Assembly (NCBI RefSeq): GCF_018417535.1 | Contig: NZ_CP070979.1 | Coordinates: forward strand, 1,116,001-1,180,000 | Source: Burkholderia pyrrocinia | Lineage (GTDB): Bacteria > Pseudomonadota > Gammaproteobacteria > Burkholderiales > Burkholderiaceae | DNA: 64,000 nucleotides | Direction: 5' to 3' | Shown here: one piece after another, positions 47,998 through 55,885 of the stretch | Layout: the number at the start of each line of letters is the position of its first letter | Position numbering within the stretch: position 1 is the stretch's first letter | Program-made: the position numbers and the translations under genes | Notes under the pieces: generated by a model | What the model was told of the DNA's origin: nothing | What the model saw: only the letters and a program-made list of their open reading frames with translations | Database searches by the model: none

Positions 47998-48732
47998 ATG
48001 ACCGTAGCGTTGGTGTTGCACCGTGCCGACGGCACGCCCTTGTCGACCGTCTTCCGCAAGGAGTCATTCGGCGAGAACGACCCTTTCGGGCGACATCGGG
48101 AGATTGCATGGGAAGGCCCCGACTCGATGGCCGCGGGCCGTATCGGCTTCGTTGGCGAGCTCGACGTATCGAGCTTTCCGCACATTGAAACCATCGTCGT
48201 CGTGGAAGGAGAGCTTACCCTCGAAGTTCCCGGAGCCGCGCCGTTGGTGCTCGGTCCGCAAGCGGGGGCGGTCATCGGCGGCGGCACAACGGTCCGCGTC
48301 AACGCAGCATCGCCCGTGCTTTTCATGTTCTGCGCGGCGGCTTGCGGGAACCCGACGAAACGCGGCCTCTTTGCGCTGCGCGCGGATGCCGACTTCAAGA
48401 CGTCCGCATCGCTGCCGGCCGACGTGCTGCTCGGTCCCGCTCCGCAATGCCGCAGTGACAACGTCTTCACCGACGACGGCGCAGATTACTGCGCGGGTAC
48501 GTGGGATTCGACGCCGTACCATCGGATCGTTCGCCCGCATCGCGTGAACGAGTTCATGCAGCTGCTGGCCGGCAGCGTACGGTTCGCCGCGCCTGATGGC
48601 AGCGTGCTGTCGGCCGGCGCGGGCGACGCGCTGTTCGTCCCGCGGGGCGCGTCGATCGGGTGGGAAAGCAGCGAGCGCGTGGCGAAATTCTACGTCGTGC
48701 AAAACGTCCAGGCTTCGACCGGGCAACATTGA
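47998..48732 (+). CDS. Bicupin protein
   Basis: 244 residues with two cupin domains in tandem. Domain one: HIETIVVVEGELTLEVPG and GPQAGAVIGGGTTV. Domain two: HRVNEFMQLLAGSVRFAAPDG and GAGDALFVPRGASIGWES. Such DUF861-like bicupins often accompany opine and amino-acid oxidase genes, possibly as small-molecule sensors or enzymes. Start has AGGAGC 6 nt upstream. It is 2 bp ahead of the FAD oxidase at 48735, so the two are coupled. Confidence 0.82.
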   Translation: MTVALVLHRADGTPLSTVFRKESFGENDPFGRHREIAWEGPDSMAAGRIGFVGELDVSSFPHIETIVVVEGELTLEVPGAAPLVLGPQAGAVIGGGTTVRVNAASPVLFMFCAAACGNPTKRGLFALRADADFKTSASLPADVLLGPAPQCRSDNVFTDDGADYCAGTWDSTPYHRIVRPHRVNEFMQLLAGSVRFAAPDGSVLSAGAGDALFVPRGASIGWESSERVAKFYVVQNVQASTGQH

Positions 48733-48734
48733 TC

Positions 48735-50060
48735 ATGTCACCTCCGCTGCAACACATACAAACTTCGCCCACGCAGCCGGCTGCGGCTGACGTCGTCGTG
48801 ATCGGAGGCGGGATCATCGGCGTCTTTACCGCCTACTACCTGGCCCGGCGCGGGGTGTCGGTCGCGCTGGTCGAGAAGGGCAGGATCGGAGCCGAGCAGT
48901 CGAGCCGCAACTGGGGCTGGTGCCGGCAGCAAAACCGCGACGCGCGCGAGTTGCCGATGGCGAGCAAGAGCCTCGATCTCTGGGAACGATTTGCCGCCGA
49001 ATCCGGCGAAGACACCGGTTTTCATCGTTGCGGGCTGTTGTATCTGAGCAATGACGAAGCCGAGTTGTCGCGTTGGTCCAGTTGGGGCGAGTTCGCCAGG
49101 ACCGCCGGCGTGACGACGTACATGCTCGACAGCCGGCAGGCGAGCGAGCGCGGGCAGCCAACCGGGCGCCCCTGGAAGGGCGGCGTCTTTTCGCCGACCG
49201 ACGGCACCGCCGATCCGGCGAAGGCCGCGCCGGCCGTGGCCGCTGCACTGATGAAGCTCGGCGGCAGCGTCAACCAGCAGTGCGCGGCCCGCGGCATCGA
49301 ACTCGAGGGCGGCCGGGTTTCCGGCGTCGTCACGGAAGCCGGGGTGATCAAGACCAGGACGGCCGTGCTCGCCGGCGGCGCGTGGGCGTCGTCGTTCTGC
49401 CGCCAGCTCGGCATCCGTTTTCCTCAGGCGTCGATCCGCCAGTCGATCCTGAGCGTGTCGCCTGTCGAACAGCGCTTGCCGGATGCGCTGTACACCTCCG
49501 GCGTGTCCGTTACGCGCCGGAGCGACGGACGCTACGCACTGGCCATCAGCGGCCGCGCGCGCGTGGACGTGACGCCGCAGCTCCTGCGATTCGCCCCGTA
49601 TTTCGTGCCGATGTTCGCGAAGCGCTGGCGCAGCCTTCTTCCAGGAGGCCTCGAAGGCATGCGCGGCGGCCACGAAACGCTGAAGCGATGGCGACTCGAT
49701 GCGCCGACACCGATGGAGGCGGTGCGCATTCTCGATCCGAAGCCCGATATGCCGACGGTCACCGAGACGTACCGCCGTGCCGTCGAACTGCTGCCCGAAC
49801 TTCGCGAAGCGACGATCACGCACGCATGGGCCGGGTTCGTCGACAGCACGCCGGACGGCGTCCCGGGTATCGGCGAAGTACCGGGCGTGCCGGGCTTGAT
49901 CCTGGCGGCGGGCTTTTCCGGGCACGGCTTCGGCATCGGCCCGGGCGCGGGTCACTTGATCGCGGATCTCGCCACAGGTGCGCAACCGATCGTGGACCCG
50001 ATGCCGTATCGGCCCGGCCGATTCGGCGAATCCGCGTGGGGCAAGGTCGCTGATTTTTAG
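48735..50060 (+). CDS. FAD-dependent amino acid/amine oxidoreductase (DAO family)
   Basis: 441 residues. ADP-binding GGGIIGVFTAYYLARRG (about residue 24) with the following acidic strand ALVEKG, and the DAO C-terminal FSGHGFGIGPGAGHLIADL (about 393) contacting FAD. It oxidises a C-N bond of an amino acid or opine, passing electrons to O2 or the respiratory chain. Begins 2 bp after the bicupin stop; 90 bp before the next oxidase gene. Confidence 0.88.
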   Translation: MSPPLQHIQTSPTQPAAADVVVIGGGIIGVFTAYYLARRGVSVALVEKGRIGAEQSSRNWGWCRQQNRDARELPMASKSLDLWERFAAESGEDTGFHRCGLLYLSNDEAELSRWSSWGEFARTAGVTTYMLDSRQASERGQPTGRPWKGGVFSPTDGTADPAKAAPAVAAALMKLGGSVNQQCAARGIELEGGRVSGVVTEAGVIKTRTAVLAGGAWASSFCRQLGIRFPQASIRQSILSVSPVEQRLPDALYTSGVSVTRRSDGRYALAISGRARVDVTPQLLRFAPYFVPMFAKRWRSLLPGGLEGMRGGHETLKRWRLDAPTPMEAVRILDPKPDMPTVTETYRRAVELLPELREATITHAWAGFVDSTPDGVPGIGEVPGVPGLILAAGFSGHGFGIGPGAGHLIADLATGAQPIVDPMPYRPGRFGESAWGKVADF

Positions 50061-50150
50061 TTTGCGGCCGTCACGCGCAACGCGGTGGCGGCGTTTGAAC
50101 GATGCGCTTCGGTTCGGATCGTGCGCGACCCGCCGGCTTTGGAGTGTGTG

Positions 50151-51428
50151 ATGCGTTTCAGTTCCTACTGGCTCGATACGTCCGAGCCATTCGTGAGCAG
50201 CTCGCCGGAGCTGCCTGACGGAAGTTGCGACGTGGTCGTGGTGGGCGGCGGGATCACGGGCTCGGCGGCTGCGCTGGCGCTGTCGAAAAAGGGCGCGCGC
50301 GTCGTTGTCTGCGAAGCGGGCACCGTGGGGCAGGCGGCGTCGGGACGCAACGGCGGCATGTGCAACAACGGCTTCGCGCAGGATTACGCTTCACTGTCGC
50401 AGCGCATCGGCACGGAACTGGCCAACCGGCTGTATCTCGCGTTCGATGCCGGTGTCGACAAGGTCGAGCGGCTGGTCAGGGAGGAGTCGATCGACTGCGA
50501 TTTCGTGCGCCGCGGCAAGCTCAAGCTCGCGGCGAAGCCGGAGCACTACGACAAGCTGGTGCGAAGTCAGGCGCTGCTCGCCGCGAGCGTGGACCCCGAC
50601 ACGCGTGTGGTGACGAAGGCGCAACTGCGTGACGAGATCGGCTCGAACCGTTATCACGGCGGGCTGATCTTCGAGAAGAGTGCGGGGATGCACGTCGGCC
50701 GCTATGTACGCGGCCTGGCGAACGCCGCGCAAGCGCGCGGCGCACACATTCTCGAGCATGCGCCGGTTCTGAGATTGACGAGGGAAGCGGGCGGCGCATA
50801 CGCGGTGCATACGCCGCTCGGCGAGATCCGTGCGCGCCAGGTGCTGCTCGCGAGCGGCATCTCGCAGGTGGGGCCGTTCGGCTGGATCCGCCGCAGGATC
50901 GTGCCGGTCGGCGCGTTCATCATCGTCACCGAGCCGTTGCCGCGCAAACTGCTCGACCGATTGCTGCCGACCCGCCGGATGGTCACCGACACCAAGAACT
51001 TCGTCAATTTCTTTCGCGTCACGCCCGACAACCGGATGCTGTTCGGCGGGCGGGCGCGTTTCGCGGCGTCGAACCCCCGGTCGGACGAAAAGAGCGGGCT
51101 GATCCTGCGACAACAGATGGCCGCCGTGTTTCCCGAGCTGGCCGGCGTGCGCATCGACTATTGCTGGGGCGGCATGGTCGACATGACGGCCAACCGTCTG
51201 CCGCGCGCGGGCCAGCGACAAGGCGTGTATTACTCGATGGGCTATAGCGGCCACGGCACGCACATGGCCACGCTGATGGGCACGCTGATGGCGGAGATCA
51301 TGGACGGGCGAGCCGATCTCAACCCGTGGAGCAGTTTCGACTGGCCCGCTATTCCCGGCCACTTCGGCAAACCGTGGTTTTTGCCGTTCGTGGGCGCGTG
51401 GTACCGACTCAAGGACACCCTGCAATGA
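50151..51428 (+). CDS. FAD-dependent PuuB-like amine oxidoreductase
   Basis: 425 residues from the ATG at 50151 (GGAG 6 nt upstream). The N-terminus SSYWLDTSEPFV and FAD motif VVVGGGITGSAAALALSKKG are typical of gamma-glutamylputrescine oxidoreductase-like enzymes, with YSMGYSGHGTHMATLMG at the C-terminal FAD site. It is a full-length paralogue of the enzyme at 55886, with identical length. It would release an aldehyde for the aldehyde dehydrogenase that overlaps its stop codon (ATGA). Confidence 0.9.
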   Translation: MRFSSYWLDTSEPFVSSSPELPDGSCDVVVVGGGITGSAAALALSKKGARVVVCEAGTVGQAASGRNGGMCNNGFAQDYASLSQRIGTELANRLYLAFDAGVDKVERLVREESIDCDFVRRGKLKLAAKPEHYDKLVRSQALLAASVDPDTRVVTKAQLRDEIGSNRYHGGLIFEKSAGMHVGRYVRGLANAAQARGAHILEHAPVLRLTREAGGAYAVHTPLGEIRARQVLLASGISQVGPFGWIRRRIVPVGAFIIVTEPLPRKLLDRLLPTRRMVTDTKNFVNFFRVTPDNRMLFGGRARFAASNPRSDEKSGLILRQQMAAVFPELAGVRIDYCWGGMVDMTANRLPRAGQRQGVYYSMGYSGHGTHMATLMGTLMAEIMDGRADLNPWSSFDWPAIPGHFGKPWFLPFVGAWYRLKDTLQ

Positions 51429-52882
51429 ATTCACCTGTTCGTCACCTGATGCAAGCCGGAAGGCTGGATCGATTCTTTATCGACGGAGACTGGGTCATGC
51501 CCGAGGGCAGCGATCGGTTCGCGGTCGTCTGCCCGTCCACTGAAGAAAGGCTGTGCGAAATTCCGCTCGGGAACGCACGCGATGCCGACCGCGCGGTGCA
51601 GGCCGCGCGCGACGCTTTCGAACGCTGGGCCGCGACGTCGCCGCAGCAACGCGCCGCGCTGCTCGACCGCGTTCATGCGCTGATACTGGAGCGAGCCGAA
51701 CTGTTCGCCACGGCACTCGCGATGGAAATGGGCGCTCCCATCAGCTATGCGCGCGGTGCCCATGTGCCGCTCGCGGCCGAACATATCCGGGTCGCGCGCG
51801 ACAATCTGGCCAGCTACCCGTTCGTCACGCGGCGGGGGACGACCGCGGTCGTGCGCGAGCCGATCGGCGTGTGCGCGCTGATCACGCCGTGGAACTGGCC
51901 GATCTATCAAATCACCGCGAAGGTCGGCCCGGCGCTCGCGGCAGGCTGCACGGTGGTCCTGAAACCGAGCGAGCTGTCGCCGCTCAGCGCGTTGCTGTTT
52001 GCGGAAGTGATCGCCGATGCGGGCGTGCCCGCGGGCGTATTCAACCTGGTGAGCGGCAGCGGCACGGAAGTGGGCGCGGCGCTTGCCTCGCATCCGGAGG
52101 TCGACATGGTTTCGATCACGGGGTCGACGCGTGCGGGCGTACTGGTTGCGCAAGCGGCGGCGCCGACCGTCAAGCGCGTCGCGCAGGAGCTTGGCGGCAA
52201 GTCGCCGAACATCGTGTTGCCCGACGCGGACCTGTCGCGTGCCGTCGCGCCGGGCGTGGCCGCCGCGTTCCGGAACATGGGCCAGTCGTGCAGCGCGCCG
52301 ACCCGCATGATCGTCCCGCGCGGCGTTCTGGGCCGCGTCGAGGAACTGGCCGTCGCGGCAACGGAACGGATGATCGTCGGCGATCCGTTCGCCGAAGCGA
52401 CGACGCATGGCCCGCTGGCCAATCGCGCGCAGTTCGATCGCGTCGCGCAGATGATCGACGCGGGCATCGACGAACGGGCGAAGCTCATCGCCGGCGGGCC
52501 CGGACGGCCCGCGGGTTTCAACCGGGGCTTTTATGCGCGGCCGACCGTCTTTTCCGATGTCCGCACCGACATGACGATCGCGCAGCAGGAGATCTTTGGC
52601 CCGGTCCTTGCGATCCTTCCTTACGACACTGTCGAAGAAGCCATCGCGATCGCGAACGACACGGTTTACGGGCTCGGCGCACATGTGCAGGGCACCGACA
52701 AGGAACGCATGCGCGCGGTGGCTGCGCGCATCCGGTCGGGCCAGGTGCATCTGAACTACCCGGCATGGGACCCGCAGGCTCCGTTTGGCGGGTACAAGCA
52801 GTCGGGGAACGGTCGCGAGTACGGGATCGAAGGGATGGAAGAGTACATGGAGATCAAGTCGATCCTGGGTTTCCATGATTGA
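51425..52882 (+). CDS. Aldehyde dehydrogenase family protein
   Basis: 485 residues. NAD-binding ITPWNWPIYQ and ITGSTRAGVL, general base E255 (QELGGKSPN), nucleophile C289 (GQSCSAPTR). It likely oxidises the aldehyde made by the PuuB-like oxidase, whose stop it overlaps by 4 nt. This is the classic oxidase plus dehydrogenase pair of polyamine and opine breakdown, although no glutamylputrescine synthetase is in the window. Confidence 0.92.
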   Translation: MNSPVRHLMQAGRLDRFFIDGDWVMPEGSDRFAVVCPSTEERLCEIPLGNARDADRAVQAARDAFERWAATSPQQRAALLDRVHALILERAELFATALAMEMGAPISYARGAHVPLAAEHIRVARDNLASYPFVTRRGTTAVVREPIGVCALITPWNWPIYQITAKVGPALAAGCTVVLKPSELSPLSALLFAEVIADAGVPAGVFNLVSGSGTEVGAALASHPEVDMVSITGSTRAGVLVAQAAAPTVKRVAQELGGKSPNIVLPDADLSRAVAPGVAAAFRNMGQSCSAPTRMIVPRGVLGRVEELAVAATERMIVGDPFAEATTHGPLANRAQFDRVAQMIDAGIDERAKLIAGGPGRPAGFNRGFYARPTVFSDVRTDMTIAQQEIFGPVLAILPYDTVEEAIAIANDTVYGLGAHVQGTDKERMRAVAARIRSGQVHLNYPAWDPQAPFGGYKQSGNGREYGIEGMEEYMEIKSILGFHD

Positions 52883-52950
52883 AGCAACTGCCGCGCGCGA
52901 TGCGGCGGCAGTACAGATTTGAATCCGTTTGCTTTGCAAAGGTGCCGAGA

Positions 52951-54135
52951 TTGGAAAACCCCGTCATTCCCGACGCGTCGCTGAAAACGCATCACGCGCA
53001 CTGGGCGACCTTGCGCCGCGATCTGCATGCGCATCCCGAGTTGCGATTCGAAGAGCACCGGACGGCCGACGTCGTCGCCCGTGAGCTTGAAGATCTCGGC
53101 TATGCGGTGTCGCGTGGGCTCGGAGGCACGGGAGTCGTCGCGAGCCTGCCCGGTGCGAATCCGGGCCGCGGCATCGTGCTCCGTGCCGATCTGGATGCGT
53201 TGCCGATCCAGGAAGCCAATGACTTTGCGCACGCATCGGGCGCCCAAGGGGTCATGCACGCGTGCGGGCATGACGGGCATACCGTCATGTTGCTGGGGGC
53301 CGCGCGAATCCTGAAGGAACTGCCGCAGTTGCCGGGCACCGTTCATTTCGTGTTCCAGCCCGGAGAAGAGGGGGGCGCGGGCGCGCGGAAGATGATCGAC
53401 GACGGGCTGTTCGAGCACTATCCGACGGAGGCGGTATTCGGCATGCACAACTGGCCCGGTTTGCCTGCCGGGCATTTCGGGTTGCGTACCGGCCCGATCA
53501 TGGCCGCGGGCTCCCGATTCAGGATCACGGTAACGGGCCAGGGCGCGCATGCGGCGCAGCCGCACCTGGGCATCGACCCCGTCCCCCTCGCGTGTTCGAT
53601 GGTGCTGCAGTGTCAGACCATCGCTGCGCGGCACAAGGATCCGGTGGATCCTGCCGTCATTTCCGTCTGCATGTTCCATGCGGGAACGACGGACAATGTG
53701 ATTCCGGACAGCGCCGAGTTGCGCGGGACGATTCGCACGCTGTCGTCGGCATTGCAGCAGAAGCTGCAGCGCGACGTCCAGCTCATGTGCGAGGGGCTGG
53801 CCCGTGCCTATGGCGCGCAAGTCGACGTCGCGTTTTTTCAGTACTACCCCGCGACGGTCAACACGCCGGCCGAGACGGCACTCTGCGATGCGGTCATTCG
53901 CGAGACGTTCGGCGACGAACGCCTTGATCGCGACGTGCCGCCGAACATGACATCCGAAGACTTCGGCTTCATGCTGGAAGAGCGGCCCGGCGCTTATGTG
54001 CTGATCGGCAATGCGCCGGCCGGAACGGCCGCGCCGGCTCTGCATCATCCGAAATACGATTTCAACGACGACATCATTCCGGCCGGCGTCCGGTATTGGG
54101 TCGCGCTGGCGCAGCATTACTTCGCGACCGTTTGA
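52951..54135 (+). CDS. M20-family amidohydrolase (hippurate hydrolase/N-acyl amino acid hydrolase type)
   Basis: 394 residues from a TTG at 52951, which has AAAGG about 9 nt upstream; an ATG at 52900 has no such site, so the start is uncertain. M20D motifs: VLRADLDALPIQE, VMHACGHDGHTVMLLGAARI (metal Cys/His), FQPGEEGGAGARKMIDDG and the final NDDIIPAGVRYW. It removes an acyl group from an N-acyl amino acid using a dinuclear metal site. It follows the aldehyde dehydrogenase closely. Confidence 0.88.
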   Translation: MENPVIPDASLKTHHAHWATLRRDLHAHPELRFEEHRTADVVARELEDLGYAVSRGLGGTGVVASLPGANPGRGIVLRADLDALPIQEANDFAHASGAQGVMHACGHDGHTVMLLGAARILKELPQLPGTVHFVFQPGEEGGAGARKMIDDGLFEHYPTEAVFGMHNWPGLPAGHFGLRTGPIMAAGSRFRITVTGQGAHAAQPHLGIDPVPLACSMVLQCQTIAARHKDPVDPAVISVCMFHAGTTDNVIPDSAELRGTIRTLSSALQQKLQRDVQLMCEGLARAYGAQVDVAFFQYYPATVNTPAETALCDAVIRETFGDERLDRDVPPNMTSEDFGFMLEERPGAYVLIGNAPAGTAAPALHHPKYDFNDDIIPAGVRYWVALAQHYFATV

Positions 54136-54301
54136 CGCGGCGCGTCGATCCATCGTGCCCGGCAGATTCGTCGCGCGATCGGGTGCGGTGCCCGCATCGC
54201 GCATGCGGAGCAGTCGCGACGGGCGCTCACCGGGGAGGTATGCCCGATGCCGGACAAGCCGGTAGTCGAGCCGCATCGAATGGTCATGCACGGGCCGAAC
54301 G

Positions 54302-54341
54302 TTAAAGAGGCGTTAACAGCCGGTTTACTGGTTGCTAAGCA
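54302..54341 (+). promoter_or_regulatory. Second shared element, copy upstream of the GNAT gene
   Basis: TTAAAGAGGCGTTAACAGCC and TTTACTGG align with 47762-47801. It lies about 167 bp before the GNAT ATG, in a 372-bp gap (54136-54507) where I see no gene; an in-frame upstream reading in the gap lacks a coding look. The element suggests joint control of the bicupin and GNAT units. Confidence 0.45.
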
Positions 54342-54507
54342 TGACGAAGGCATTATTTCCTATAGTCGATTCCATGAACTTGCCGGCATGACGCGCGTGC
54401 CGCGAACGTCAGGGCGCAGATGCCGGCTCGTCGAACATCCGGCGAGACCGGCGCGCGCCGTCGTTCGCGCCCGGTTGCGCGATGGTGCCATCCGGAAGGA
54501 TTGCTTG

Positions 54508-55410
54508 ATGAAACAGGAACATGTGATGAACGATTCCCGCTCGACGACGGAGCTTCGCTATCGAAGGTTCACCGCGGCCGATTTACCCGCGGCCCACGCG
54601 CTCTCCACGGCGCTTCGCTGGCCATTCAGGCTCGAAGACTGGCAGTTTTCCGCCGACACGTCGATCGCGTTCGCGGCCGAGGAGAACGGTGTGGTCATTG
54701 GTACTGCGATGTGCTGGAAGTTCGGCGCGGATCGCGCGTCCATCGGGCACGTCATCGTGTCGTCCGCACACCAGGGCCGGGGCATCGGCCGCGAGCTGAT
54801 GGAGACGCTCGTCGAAGAACTGGGGCCGCGCATCACGTTCCTGCACGCGACGCCGGCCGGCCTGCCGCTCTACGAAAAGCTCGGTTTCGACGTGTGCGGA
54901 TCGCTGGACCAATATCAAGGGAACGTGAGCCGGCCTGCCGCGGTGCCACTGCCCGATGGCGAGCGACTGCGGCCCGGGACGCCTGCCGATTTGCGTCGCC
55001 TCGTCGAACTGGACGCGCGCGCTTCCGGCCTCGAGCGCGATGCGCTTTTGTCGGCGTTGCTGACGCGCGGGGAAAGCGTCGTGCTCGAACGCGACGGCGA
55101 AATCGCCGGATTTTCGGTGCTGCGCCGCTTTGGCCGCGGCTACCTGATCGGCCCGGTGGTCGCACCGCGTTCGACCGGCGACGCGCGTGCGAGGGCCCTG
55201 ATCGGCTATTGGTTGAGCGGATTGGAGAACGAATTCGTTCGCGTCGACGTACCTTCTGGAACGAGCTTGCCGGACTGGCTCGACACGCAGGGATTGAAGC
55301 GAGTGGACACCTGCTCGAAGATGGTTCGCAACGCGCCCGCCGCGGCACACGGCGGTGCGCTCGATCCGGTATGCGGACTGTACGGGTTAATCAGTCAGGC
55401 AATGTTGTAG
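54508..55410 (+). CDS. Two-domain GNAT N-acetyltransferase
   Basis: 300 residues from the ATG at 54508 (GGAAGGA 7 nt upstream). Acetyl-CoA site VSSAHQGRGIGRELMETLVE and HATPAGLPLYEKLGFD; the second half matches the paralogue at 36515-37375 (FGRGYLIGPVVAP). The C-terminus has about 12 more residues than the paralogue. It may acetylate the amine or amino-acid substrate or product handled by the neighbouring hydrolase and oxidases. Confidence 0.83.
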   Translation: MKQEHVMNDSRSTTELRYRRFTAADLPAAHALSTALRWPFRLEDWQFSADTSIAFAAEENGVVIGTAMCWKFGADRASIGHVIVSSAHQGRGIGRELMETLVEELGPRITFLHATPAGLPLYEKLGFDVCGSLDQYQGNVSRPAAVPLPDGERLRPGTPADLRRLVELDARASGLERDALLSALLTRGESVVLERDGEIAGFSVLRRFGRGYLIGPVVAPRSTGDARARALIGYWLSGLENEFVRVDVPSGTSLPDWLDTQGLKRVDTCSKMVRNAPAAAHGGALDPVCGLYGLISQAML

Positions 55411-55430
55411 GCCACGGCCGCGCACCGCGG

Positions 55431-55634
55431 ATGATGCGCGGCCTCGAGGCCGGCACGGTATGGATCGACCGCCATGGCAGCACATCGGATTTCGCGATCC
55501 CGACCGGCGGCTACAAGCAGTCGGGCATCGGCAAGGATCTCGGCCGCTACGCTGACGACGCGAACCTGCGCTTCAAGAGCGTCCTGACGACATGTCGGCG
55601 GGAGCGGGACGGATGGCGCCGACGCCTTTCATGA
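55431..55634 (+). pseudogene. Aldehyde dehydrogenase C-terminal remnant
   Basis: The frame reads GLEAGTVWIDRHGSTSDFAI, then PTGGYKQSGIGKDLGRYADD and RFKSVL before drifting into unrelated sequence. AGTVWV-N/D-RHG and GGYKQSGIGKDLGRY are the ending of PuuC-like aldehyde dehydrogenases. No dehydrogenase body precedes it, so this is the 3' tail of a deleted gene. The intact one at 51425 has a different ending, so it is not a simple copy of that gene. Confidence 0.65.
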
Positions 55635-55709
55635 CGGGATCGGGCGGCATTCGGCCGGTGCGCGCGGGCTCCCGCGCGCGGCTTGCGCATGATGTGCTGT
55701 CGCGGCTGC

Positions 55710-55787
55710 GCAAAACAGCGGATGATGCGCGCGCCGTGCGCCAATACGCGGCAACCGCGCTTTTTGACGATGATTAAATGGTATTCA
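55710..55787 (+). promoter_or_regulatory. Regulatory element copy 4, promoter of the FAD oxidase operon
   Basis: CAAAACAGCGGATGATG at 55711, CAATACGCGGCAACCGCGC at 55742 and TTTTTGACGATGATTAAATG at 55761. TTAAAT at 55774 is a candidate -10; with it the transcript would start near 55786 and have a leader of about 100 nt containing the perfect hairpin at 55832-55866. Confidence 0.6.
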
Positions 55788-55831
55788 CCGGGCGGCCGTC
55801 GCCCGATCGCGAACCTGCGGCGACAGGCGGG

Positions 55832-55866
55832 CGGGCGCTGCGCATGCGCGTCATGCGCAGCGCCCG
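55832..55866 (+). promoter_or_regulatory. Perfect 15-bp hairpin in the oxidase leader
   Basis: CGGGCGCTGCGCATG (55832-55846) and CATGCGCAGCGCCCG (55852-55866) pair perfectly around a 5-nt loop. It ends 8-10 nt before the ribosome site GAAGG (55876-55880) and 19 nt before the ATG. It could act as an attenuator, a translation-control stem or a dimeric protein operator; it has no T-run, so is not a standard terminator. Confidence 0.7.
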
Positions 55867-55885
55867 ATTGCTCACGAAGGACCCG

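Noticed and set aside
54247..54507. In-frame N-terminal extension of the GNAT protein at 54508
   Set aside because: No ribosome site at the upstream ATG, the added residues do not match the paralogue at 36515, and the shared promoter element lies inside it.
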